In this document: positions 34,600-44,207 of the stretch, one piece after another
Layout of the letters: each line of letters starts with the position of its first letter
How positions within the stretch are numbered: position 1 is the stretch's first letter
Assembly (NCBI GenBank): GCA_017311185.1
Contig: JAESUZ010002721.1
Location: 62,001 to 126,000, forward strand
Source: Proteles cristata cristata
Taxonomy: Eukaryota > Chordata > Mammalia > Carnivora > Hyaenidae
Length of the DNA stretch: 64,000 nucleotides
Direction: 5' to 3'
Made by a program: the position numbers and the translations under genes
Notes under the pieces: model-generated
What the model was told of the DNA's origin: nothing
Databases searched by the model: none
The model's input: only the letters and a program-made list of their open reading frames with translations

Positions 34600-35010
34600 T
34601 GTTAATTTCAAGCAAACTTACACTCAAGTTGCAAACGTAGTGCAAAAGGACGCGTATATACTCTTCGTCTGGATTCACCAGTTTCTGACATCCTGTCCCA
34701 TCTGGTTTATTACACAAATAAACAGTGATTTCTGAGCCGTCCGCGGGCAAGTTGCAGACATCGTGGCCTTTACCCCTGGCCCCTTACTGCCTGTTTCTAA
34801 GAACACGCCCTTTGTCAATCATTAAACCCGGAGACTTACCTATCGCTGGTACCTAGCCCACATCCACATTTGTTAACTGTCTCCTAATTCCATACATACG
34901 GATGTGGGTTTTTCGAACCACCAGCTTGTCGTGGTCTTTCCTGGGCTGGACGTTTCTGAGGAAGCAGTCATTTTGTCTGCGATGTTTCCTTGTGGTTGGC
35001 GTGAGGTTTT
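34600..35010 (+). mobile_element. Probable old LINE fragment
   Basis: TCAAGTTGCAAACGTAGTGC, CACCAGTTTCTGACATCC and TTTAACCCGGAGAC-like segments, then GATGTTTCCTTGTGGTTGG, resemble a known old L1-associated sequence. Orientation and family are uncertain. Confidence 0.4.
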
Positions 35011-35480
35011 GCATTTCGGGGCCGGAACCGCGGGAGGGGGCTGTGGCTCCCCGTGCGGTGCCTGGCGCGTCTGGTCCCGGGCCGGGCCGAGTGTCCGGAG
35101 CAAGGCAGCCGAGGAGAGGCCGTGGAGGCCACGCGAGGGTCCTGTCTCGGCGATGACAGCCTGCTTGCAGACGCCCTCCCGCTCCGAGCCCCGTCCCACC
35201 GCACCCGCCGGTTGGCGTCGCCGAGCAGTGTTGCAGGGGCTGCTAGGCTCCAGGAGGCTGCTGGAGGCGCCCACGCTTCCTGGGCCGGCTGGGGTTCGGA
35301 GCCGCAGCGCGTGCTGACGGTTGGAGGAGGGGCGTGGGGAGGGGTCCGGGCCAGCAGGGCACCCGAGAGGGCCGCGTGCTCATTTATTCAACGCGGGAGG
35401 CTGTTGGAAGAGCAGGGGAAGGTGTGGGCCTCGCGCGGTGTGAGACGCCCGCCTGACGTGCAGGGAAGGGTCTGGGCTTC
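35010..35480. other. Orphan CpG-rich patch
   Basis: A GC-rich, CpG-dense stretch between GMEB2 and HELZ2 with no exon attached to it that I can see. It could be an enhancer, an unannotated promoter or simply GC-rich DNA. Confidence 0.4.
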
Positions 35481-36109
35481 GGGGAGGGACCCCTGCTGGA
35501 GATGACGAAATTGGCACCATTGGCATCTGGACGGTCTGCAGGGCTGGAAGGGGAAAGGCTGTCATCCCGGCACGTGAGCGACCGGGAAGGGCAGAGGACT
35601 GTTTCCCCGCCGGAGCCCACGACTCGGTACCCGATGCCGGGCCTTCTACGCTCTGCCTTTGTCTTTGCCTAAGCAATACGTGCACTTAATCCAAACTCCA
35701 GCGTCCAAAAACGTTAAGTCTCCCTCCTCTCCTGGCCATGCAGTTTACTTCTGACCTCTGTAACTGACTTTTCAACTTTATATAGTTTTAAAATCTTTTA
35801 AAAGCCCAAGGTGCGTCGTGGTACACCTCAATTTTCTTCTCTGACAAAGTATCTTGGGAAAAAAGGCATTTCACAACATTTGAGATGCCTCCTCTTTTAT
35901 GGCCTCAGAGTAGTTGGTGGCACAGGGGAGGGGATGCTGGCAATGACGCGCGCCAGGGGCGTCCTTGGCGCTGTGACCAGACAGGAGGCAGCCGCAGACG
36001 CCACGCGCACACTTGGTTCTGGACATGCACGCCCGCCGGCCGTTGGGCGGATGTGTCCCGGCACTTCTGACCCGCTGCGGCCTGATTGCCACTGTGGTCC
36101 CCGTTCAGA

Positions 36110-37140
36110 CGCCCTTTCTCCATCAGTGCAACGTCTGGGGACCTTACTGATGGTGAGGTGGAAAATATTATGTAATTCGATCTTGCATTTCCTCAAAAGG
36201 CGGTTTCGTTGCATTTAGAGCTTTTAGCTGTTGAGATGAAGTATAATTCTTGTCAGTGTGTGTTTTGCTTTTGACTTTCTTGATTGTTGTCCCCCTTTTT
36301 TTTTTTTTTGTGGTTAAATGTGTTAATGGTGTCCTGGTAGATGTTTAAGAACTGGTTCTCTGAGAGGGAAAAAAAAAGTGTTTGCTGATTCCCATGGCTG
36401 ATTTCAGAAGTCGGTGAAACTAGAAGTCAGTGAACCGCACGGGAGGAGACGGGAGCACTGGCTGCTTGGGTTGGTTTTCCTGAAAAAGACCTTCCCACGC
36501 CAAGACGGCTGACAAATCAACACAGTCTTCTTCCTCGGCTTCTTCTATAACTTTATGGCTGATTTGGTTTTCTTCTGTTTAAGTCTTTGATCCATCTATT
36601 GTTTTATTTTGGTGTAAGGTCTTGGGTAGAGAATCCTCCTGCCCTATTTTTGTTTCAAGGTGCTAGAATTATAGCGGATTTCCAGGGGCACCGGGGGGCT
36701 CAGTCAGTTAAGCGTCCAACTTCAGCTCAGGTCATGATCTCACGGTCTGTGGGTCCGAGCCCCACGTTGGGCTCTGTGCTGACAGCTCAGAGCCTGGAGC
36801 TGCTTCAGATTCTGCGTCTCCCTCTCTTTCTGACCCTCCCCTGCTCACGCTGTCTCTCTCTCTCTCTCTCTCTCTCTCAGAAATAAATAAAACATTAAAA
36901 AAAAAAAAAAAGAATTACAGCCGTTCTCACAGAACCTATCGGAGAAACCGTCTCCTCCAGGGACCTGACACACCGCCCTCCTCTGTGCGTGGGACTCCTG
37001 TGTGCAAGTCGGCCGTTTTCCGGACCCTGTTTCACTGCCTTGAGCCACGTGTCCATTTGTGCTCCAGAAACACACTCTTGGTGGCTTTACAGTGTGTTTT
37101 CATATCTGGTGGGACTAGAATCCTCTTACTCTTTTTAAAT
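36110..37140 (-). mobile_element. Old L1 fragments around a SINE
   Basis: TTTGATCCATCTATTGTTTT with GGTGTAAGGTCTTGGG, and after the SINE GAGCCACGTGTCCATTTGTG with GTGGGACTAGAATCCTCTTA. These match the reverse complement of L1 3' ORF2/UTR sequence. Confidence 0.55.
36685..36912 (+). mobile_element. Carnivore tRNA-derived SINE
   Basis: GGGGCACCGGGGGGCTCAG head, TCTGACCCTCCCCTGCTCAC body, (CT)n and a long A tail. Confidence 0.92.
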
Positions 37141-38845
37141 TAATGTCTTCTCTGCCCGTTTATCTGATGACAGACACCGAGGTTGTTCCCACATCTTGGC
37201 CCTTGTGAGCAGGGCTGCAGGGAGCGCGCGGGTGCAGACAGCTCTCGGAGACCCTGATTTCATTTCTTCCAGATACGCACCCAGAAATCACTGGGCCAGA
37301 TGACCTATTTTTAATTTTTTGAGGACCCTCCGTACTGCTTTCCACCCCGGCCGCACTGGTTTCCATTCCCACCAACAGTGCACAGCGTTCCCTCCGTCCG
37401 CACGCTCACTGGCACCTGCCACCTCTCGTGTCTTTGGCGCTAGCCGTCCCGGCAGGCGTGAGGTGGCGTCTCGTGCTTCTGATCTGCGTCTCCCTGGTGG
37501 TGAGTGATGCTGAGCATCTTTTCGTGTGTCTGCCAGTTATTTGTATGTCTGTCGTCTCTACAAAAATATCTGTTCCGGTCCTCTGCCCATTTTTAAGTTG
37601 GATCATTTATTTAATTTTGCTATTGAGTTGTATGTACTGCTTACAAATTTTGGATATTAACCCCTCATCGGATGTATGTTTTGTGGCTACTTTTTCATCC
37701 TGTACGTTGTCTCTTCAATGCGCTGATAGGTCTTTCACTGAACAGAAACTTTGTAGTCGGATGTGACCCCATTTGTTTACTTAGTGTTTGCTCCCCATGC
37801 TTTTGGGGTCATATCCAAGAAATCATTGCCAAGACAAATACCAAGTATCTTTCTCCCTGTTTTTTTTTCCCCTAGTAATTTTGTGGTTTTAGGTTTTACA
37901 TTGAAGTCTTTGATCCACTTTGAGTTGATTTTTGTGAGCGGTGTAAGATAGGGGACCAGTTTTACTCTTTTGCGTGTGGACGTCTGGTTTTCCCAGTACT
38001 GACTGTCTGAAGAGACTGTGTCTGTCCCCAGTGTGTGTTCTTGGAAGCCTTATACAAATGAGTTGACCATATAAGTGTGGGCTTATGTGTGGGCTCTCTG
38101 TTCTGGTTCTCTGGCCCATGGGCCTGTATTTATGCCAGTGCCATACCATAGCTTTGTATTTAGAGCTTGAAATGTGATGCCTCCAGCTTTGTTATTTTTT
38201 CCCAGGATTATTTTGGCTATTTGGGGTCTGTTGTGGTTCCAAATTAGTTTTAGGATAGTTTTTTCTATTTCTATGAAACATGCCATTGAAATTTTGATTT
38301 GATCAGGATTGCATTGAATCTGTAGATAGATTTGAGTAGTATGGACATTTTCAGAACATTAATTCTTCCAGTCCATGAGCATGGAGTATCTTTCTATTTT
38401 TGATGTGTGTCTCCTTCAGTTTCTTTATCAATATCTTATTGTTTTCAGTATACAGGTCTTTCACCTCCTCCATCAAATGTATTCCTAAACATTTCATTAT
38501 TTGTTATGCTATTGTGAATGAGATTGCTTTATTTCTGCTTCAGATAGTCTGTTGTTAGTATATAGAAATACAACTGATTCCAGTATGTTGATTTTGTATC
38601 CTGCAACTTCGCTGAATTAATTTATTAGTGCTAACAGTTTTTAAGTGGAGACTTTAGGGTTTTTTATGTATAAGATCATGTCATCTGCAAACAGATAGGA
38701 TTTTACTTCTTCCTTTCTGATATGGATGCCTTTGATCTCTCTTTCTTCCCTGGTTGCTGTGCCCAGGACTTCTGGCGCTGTGCTGGCTAGACATGGTGAC
38801 AGTAGGCATCTGTGTCGTGGTCCTGATCTTAGAAGAGAGGCTTTA

Positions 38846-39053
38846 AAATTTTTTTATGTTTTTATTTATTTCTGAGAGACACACAGTATAAGAGGGGGAG
38901 GGGCAGAGAGAGAGGGAGACACAGAATCCGAAACAGGCTCCAGGCGCTGAGCTGTCAGCATAGAGGCCGACGCGGGGCTCGAACCCACGAACTGTGAGAC
39001 CATGACCTGAGCCGAAGTCGGACGCTTAACCGACTGAGCCCCCCAGGCGCCCC
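38846..39053 (-). mobile_element. Carnivore tRNA-derived SINE in L1
   Basis: TTTTTATTTATTTCTGAGAG tail, GACGCGGGGCTCGAACCC and GAGCCCCCCAGGCGCCCC head. Confidence 0.93.
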
Positions 39054-39235
39054 GGAAGAAAGACTTTTAAACTCCTCACCATTGAGTAAGTGTTAGCTGT
39101 GGGCTTGTCACACATGGTGTTCGTCACGCCAGGAACGCCCCTCCCATCCCCACTTTGTTGAGCATTTTTATCACGAAAAGATGTAGTTTGGTGTCACATG
39201 CTTTCTCTGCATCTGTTGAGATGACCATGTGATTT

Positions 39236-39397
39236 AAAAAAAATTTTTTTTTTTAATGTTTTATTTATTTCTCAGCAGCAGCTCACAGAGCTGGCAGTCA
39301 GCACAGAGCCCGACGCGGGGCCCGAACCCACGAACCGCGAGATCATGACCTGAGCGAAAGTCGGACGCTTAACCGACTAAGCCACCCAGGCGCCCCT
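39236..39397 (-). mobile_element. Young carnivore SINE with TSD in L1
   Basis: The CT-rich part is deleted (CTCAGCAGCAGCTCACAGAG). It is of the CTGACTGCCAGC subfamily. The duplication AGATGACCATGTGATTT is at 39219-39235 and 39398-39414. Confidence 0.94.
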
Positions 39398-39430
39398 AGA
39401 TGACCATGTGATTTTTATCCTTCATTCTAT

Positions 39431-39648
39431 AAATTTTTTTTTATAATGTTTTATTTATTTCTAGGAGAGAGAGAGAGACAGCGTGAGCAGGGGAGGGTCA
39501 GAGAGAGAGGGAGTCACAGACTGAAACAGGCTCCAGGCTCTGAGCTGGCAGTCAGCACAGAGCCCGACGCGGGGCTCGAACCCGAACCGCGAGATCATGA
39601 CCTAAGCGAAAGTCGGACGCTTAACCGACTAAGCCACCCAGGCGCCCC
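39431..39648 (-). mobile_element. Young carnivore SINE with TSD in L1
   Basis: Full copy of the CTGACTGCCAGC subfamily. The duplication ATCCTTCATTCTATAAA lies on both sides (ending about 39433 and starting about 39650). Confidence 0.94.
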
Positions 39649-39861
39649 ATATCCTTCATTCTATAAATGTGATATATCACTTTTTGCAGATGTTGAACCT
39701 TTTTGCATCCCAGGGGTAAATCCCACCTGGTCAGGGTAGAGGATCCTTTTAATACACCATTGAGTTTGGTTTGCTAATATTTGGTGAGAATGTCAGTGTC
39801 CGTGTTCATCAGGGCTGCGGGTCTTCAGTTTTCTTTCACTGCAATGTCCATCTGGCTTTGG

Positions 39862-40412
39862 CACCAGGGTGGGTGTAGACGGCAGTGAGTGTGGGACCAG
39901 GGTGGGTGTGGACGGCAGTGAGTGTGGGACCAGGGTGGGTGTGGACGGCAGTGAGTGTGGGACCAGGGTGGGTGTGGTCGGCAGTGGTGTGGGACCAGGG
40001 AGGTGTGGAGGGCAGTGAGTGTGGGACCAGGGTGGGTGTGGGACGGCAGTGAGTGTGGGACCAGGGTGGGTGTGGTCGGCAGTGAGTGTGGGACCAGGGA
40101 GGGTGTGGAGGGCAGTGAGTGTGGGACCAGGGTGGGTGTGGGACGGCAGTGAGTGTGGGACCAGGGTGGGTGTGGAGTGAGTGTGGGACCAGGGAGTGGT
40201 GTGGGAGGCAGTGATGTGGGACCAGGGTGGGTGTGGACGGCAGTGAGTGTGACCAGGGAGGGTGTGGAGGGCAGTGAGTGTGGGACCAGGGTGGGTGTGG
40301 GACGGCAGTGAGTGTGGGACCAGGGTGGGTGTGGACGGCAGTGAGTGTGGGACCAGGGTGGGTGTGGACGGCAGTGAGTGTGGGACCAGGGAGGGTGTGG
40401 ATGGCAGTGAGT
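39862..40412 (+). repeat. 33 bp minisatellite inside L1
   Basis: About 17 copies of a unit made of GGGACCAGGGTGGGTGTGG plus ACGGCAGTGAGTGT. Variants (AGGGTGTGGAGGGCAG, GTGGGTGTGGGACGG) recur in order, so several 3-unit blocks look duplicated together. The first copy merges with L1 sequence (TGGCTTTGGCACCAGGGTGG). The period is 11 codons, which creates an open frame on the - strand without coding meaning. Confidence 0.95.
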
Positions 40413-41849
40413 GTGGACCTGACCCTCTTCTTTGTCATAATCCTTGCTCGTCTTCGTGCTAGTGTTATGCTTTTCTCAGTGAGATAAAATGAGCGTGTCT
40501 ACCCCCAATCCTTCTTCGTATGTTTATCGAGATTGTATTAAATCCATAGGTAAGCTTAGGGAGGATTCATGTTTTTATGTAATGTCAAGTCCCTCATCCA
40601 AGAATGCAGTATTCTGTTACGTTTTCGGTGGTATTCTACTGTGTCTGTTGGCAACATTTCCGTTTTCCTGCAAATTTCTTGTTAAGCTCACGCCTGGGCC
40701 TTTGGTTGCCGCTATTGTTTATGGAATATTTTCTTCTATTATGTCCTCTAACTTGATGCTTGTATGTCTTGAGGCTCCTGGTGTGATTACTAACTGTGCA
40801 TCCGGCCAACTTCCTGTCTTCGAGGGGAAGCTTCCATCATGCCCCTCCTGACACGATGCTGACCTTGGCTCCCGATAGGTGGCTCTCCGTTGCTGTGTGA
40901 GAAATCACATCCTGACTTTGTGACCTAGAACAAGATTGAACGTCGATTATCTCACAGCTGGAAGGGGCTCACCTGGTGGCTCACGTGTGGGTCTCTCCTT
41001 GAGGCTGCACTCCCCTGGAGGGTGCTCTTGCAGGATGACTCACACACGTTCCTGACAGCTGGGGCTGAGGTTCGGCCGGAGGCTCAGTCCTCCGTGGCAT
41101 GGGACTCTCCACAGGCGGGCTTGAGTGCCCCTCGCCGCGGTGGCCGGCTCAGCCCCCGTGGGCCTGAGGGCTGGGTGGGAGCACGGCCTCCTATGAGGCA
41201 GCCTCAGCCATCACACTGCTGCCATGTCTTAGCTTTCTTCACTGCTCACGGGGACTCCACAAGGCTATGAATCTAGGAAGCAAGGGTCCTTGGGGTCATG
41301 TCAGGGAATGGTGGGGGGACTGGGTGCTTTGCCAGCTGCTGGCCGCCGAGCCTCAGCCAGTGACCCCGGGCACCTGGTTCCTCAGGAGAGACTAAGAATG
41401 ACACGTGCATAGGAACCGGGGGTGGGGGGGTGTCAAACGCAGTCAAGCTGCAAAATGCTCCTGACCCTTCCTGCTGTCTGCAATGGGAAAGCTCTCACTG
41501 GTTCCTGGTCCTGCGTGGGCCAGACACGTCCTGCGTGTTTTAAGGGGCTGGAGAGAACTCCAGAGTGTCCCCAGGTGAGAAGGCAGGTCCCCCTGACCTA
41601 AACTGGATGGTCACTGCCCCAGCCCGCAGCCGGCTCCCTGCAGGTGCGCTGTTGGGTCAGGTTTCCACTGTCAGAGCCAGCAGCCACCCACCCGGGGTGC
41701 CTGGGAGCACCTTTCCCCTTTGCTCTGTTTTCTGGTTTTCTCCACACACACCCCCACCCCCACCCCCGCCCCAGGTGGGCACCTTGCCAACTGCGTTGGA
41801 CCCCATCTTCCCCAGGGCCCAGGCGCCCCACGGGCAGGTTTGTGTGCTC

Positions 41850-42111
41850 CCGTGGCGACCGGTGGCGAGTCGGGGGTCGCAGACTCTCTGGGGCCTCACC
41901 GGGGGCGGGGAGACGAGCTGTCACTTGAGGGCGGCGCCGGGGGCGGGGTGGGGGGCGGTGAGGTAATTTCCGCGATGGGGCGTCAGCGCTTTGAGTCACC
42001 CTGGGGGCAGAATCGAAAGTGATCGCTCGGCGGGGCGGGGCGGGACCGGTGCGCTGGGCTTCAGGGAGGATGGGATCCGCGGAGGGTGAGCTGGGGCTGG
42101 GGTCCGGGAGG
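41850..42111 (+). promoter_or_regulatory. HELZ2: Probable HELZ2 promoter and non-coding exon 1
   Basis: A CpG-rich stretch about 1.1-1.3 kb before the HELZ2 start codon. A strong donor (CCGGGAGG followed by GTAAGCGG, exon end 42111) could join to the acceptor CGCTCCACAG at 43166-43175, just before the ATG. GAAAGTGA at 42015-42022 is an IRF/ISRE half-site, which would suit an interferon-induced gene, but a full ISRE is not seen. Transcription start not visible. Confidence 0.45.
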
Positions 42112-42727
42112 GTAAGCGGCAGGCGGGGGGCGGGAGCTGGGGGGCCGGGGTCTCCCCCGCCAGGTGGCGACAGCCCAGCGCCCATCCAGCTCGGGCTTTT
42201 GTGGGACCCCCGCGCTAGAGGGGGAGGAGGGGGAGGCTGCACCCTGGCCGAGGAGGTGGTGGGGTTGGTGCGGGACCCGGAAACACCTCCTAGCCCCCAG
42301 CCCTGGGAGGCCTCCAGGCTGCCCGCCGCCTGGGGAGGGTCTGCGATCTCTGCATTCCAAGTCCAGGATCCTGTAGTGTCTTCTGAATATCCATCTGGTT
42401 CTGGGTTCTCGCCCTGGTCCCTCTGGAGGAGGATTCAAGACTTACTCTGGAGTGGGGTGGGTTCTCCCACCCAAGGCTGAGGCCACAATCATTTCCTTTT
42501 AAAACATCTTGTATTGTCCTCAAAGTTTCCCGTGAAAGTTCTAGGTCCCGGGCATCCCTATTTCCTCCGGGAGGAAGATGTCCTGACCTGTCCTGTCCTG
42601 TCTGGCGGGGCCAGCCTCTGAGAGGCTCTGCCTGCCTCCGCCCCTGCCCCCACCGGAGGCACCCGTCCCCCCTCCTAGGCAGGTGCAGGGCGCCGTCTCA
42701 CAGAGCAGGGGCTGCTGTGTCTTCAGC

Positions 42728-42734
42728 TGAGTCA
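42728..42734 (+). promoter_or_regulatory. AP-1 / Maf-like site
   Basis: GCTGAGTCAGT contains a consensus AP-1 heptamer TGAGTCA and resembles a Maf recognition element. It lies 455 bases before the HELZ2 ATG. Function inferred from motif only. Confidence 0.3.
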
Positions 42735-42837
42735 GTGCTGGAGGAGCGTTTGGATACAAGGGCCCGAGAGAGGGAGGCTGCCGGGGAGCCCCAAGCGTCC
42801 AGGGGCCCCCAGGGCTTCTGCCAGCCTACAGGCTCCT

Positions 42838-42851
42838 GTTGCCGGGGCAAC
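42838..42851. promoter_or_regulatory. Perfect RFX-type X-box palindrome
   Basis: GTTGCCGGGGCAAC is an exact inverted repeat (GTTGCC, two-base spacer, GGCAAC). This is the ideal binding form for RFX-family factors. It is 338 bases before the HELZ2 ATG. Confidence 0.6.
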
Positions 42852-43188
42852 CTCCCTCCCACTCGCGGGCCAGCTGGCTCCTTTTGAGCAGGGCCCGGAG
42901 ACAGTTCAGACAGGGAGGGGTCTTGGTTGGGTCAAGGTCAGTGGGGCCCAGCTCCTTGGACCTAACAACCCTCTCCTCCTGCCTGGAGGACAGGGTTCTC
43001 CCTGCTTCAGTCTCCTCTGCCCCTGGCCTGACAGAGAGGCAGAGCGTGTCCAGCCCCCACCTGGGTGCATGCGGACCCCTGGCCTCAGCACCCGACCTTG
43101 CTCCTCGCTGCTCCCGTTCCAGACCTCTCCGCAGACGACCAGCTGAACCTGTGAGCCTCGGGGGCCGCTCCACAGAGCCAGGCCAGAG

Positions 43189-44207
43189 ATGGCGGCCCCA
43201 GGGCCTGGCCCGTCACCCAGAAGCTCGATGGCCACCAAGGAGCTACCTCTGGCCAGTCTGTGCGCCCAGGTGGACCTGTGTCTGGGCTGCTCCCGCTGCA
43301 CTCAGCGCCTCAATGAGAGCACCTACCTCCTGCGCAGGGTGGAGCACAGCTGTCCCCACGAGATCCTGCTGGCTCGCTTCAAGCAGGGCGCCAAGAGGCA
43401 CATCTGGCGCAAGGTGGACCTCCGGCCCAGCTTCCCGCGGCCCGCCCGCTATGAAGTGTGCCGCTACTACAGCCCGGGGCTGGGCTGCCGGCGCCACCAC
43501 GCCCAGTGCACGTTCGCCCGCAGCCGCGAGGAGGCGCTGGTCTGGACCTTCGAGCGTGAGCACAACATCCGGCGGCTGTGGCTCAAGTCCAAGGTGCAGG
43601 GCAGCGGGGCCCAGGGCCACCCGCACAGCCCAGCTGACGCCATCCGCGCCGAGTTCGGTGGCCACTTCCAGCTGCTCTGTGCCCACTGCTTCCGGCGCTG
43701 CCCGCCGCGCCTCTGCCCCGTGGACTCCCAGGGGCGGTGCCCGCAGCACGGAGCCTGCCCTTCGCTCCTGACCCACGTGAGCCCCGAGGGCCGCCGCAGG
43801 CAGCAGGTGGTAGAGGTGCGGCCACAGCCCAAGCACCGCCAGCCACTGGCCTACTGCAGGTTTGTGGGGCGCGGGCAGCCCTGCCGGCAGGGGGCAGCCC
43901 ACTGCCAGTATGCGCACAGCGCTGTGGAGATGGCCGTGTGGGAGGCCGAGCAGCTGGACGGGCTCCAGAGGCGGGACCTGCTCTCGCCCCCTGGCCCCGG
44001 AGCGGAGGAGCCCATAGCTCCCCACGGCCAGCCCTCCGGAGCCGCGCTGTACTGCCGCGCCTGCCTGGTCACCTGCCGCTCCCAGGAGGCCTTCGAGAAC
44101 CACTGCTCATCCCCGGAGCATGCATGGATGGTGGCCTCGGACCTGGCCGTGCCCTGGAAATACCGCAGCCCGCCCGCTGGGCTCTCCGTGTTTGAGCTCT
44201 GCCCGAA
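43189..44207 (+). CDS. HELZ2: HELZ2 coding exon 1 (zinc fingers)
   Basis: Residues 1-340. It contains CSRC-type cysteines (C25, C31, C34, C37), a CCCH-like set from C91, a CCCH finger from C223 (CRFVGRGQPCRQGAAHCQY) and a C2H2-like finger from C289. The donor GTAAGG follows CCGAA. Confidence 0.93.

Larger units (their letters stand above)
37141..40850 (-). mobile_element. L1 element, antisense, interrupted
   Basis: On the + strand the order runs from L1 3' UTR (CCACCAACAGTGCACAGCG near 37370; GATATTAACCCCTCATCGG near 37650) to the ORF2 C-terminal region. On the - strand at 38083-38286 a decayed frame reads EKTILKLIWNHNRPQIAKII and NKAGGITF, typical of L1 ORF2. More ORF2-like sequence follows to about 39,850, and a further piece lies at 40,490-40,850. 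Three SINEs and a minisatellite interrupt it. The frames are broken; it is a dead copy. Confidence 0.85.
28000..41850. other. Intergenic interval between GMEB2 and HELZ2
   Basis: Beyond the probable GMEB2 3' end the interval is mostly LINE and SINE sequence. Unique GC-rich stretches at 29.8-30.7, 33.1-34.6, 35.0-36.1 and 40.85-41.85 kb show no exon I can support. Confidence 0.7.

Noticed and set aside
38083..38286. A - strand reverse-transcriptase-like peptide as a gene
   Set aside because: It is a decayed piece of L1 ORF2, with frameshifts and insertions on both sides.
782..39648. tRNA-like A- and B-box sequences such as GGTTCGAGCCCC
   Set aside because: Each is the tRNA-derived head of a SINE with a CT-rich body and A-tail, not a tRNA gene.
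39862..40412. Regular spacing suggestive of a CRISPR array
   Set aside because: The repeats are contiguous without unique spacers, and this is mammalian nuclear DNA; it is a minisatellite.
39836..40438. A 200-codon - strand frame with repeated TAVHTHPGPTL
   Set aside because: It is the 33 bp (11-codon) minisatellite read in one frame; no start context or homologue, and unit-length changes break it.
42015..42022. Calling GAAAGTGA a full interferon-stimulated response element
   Set aside because: Only a half-site is present; a full ISRE needs a second GAAA in register, which is missing.
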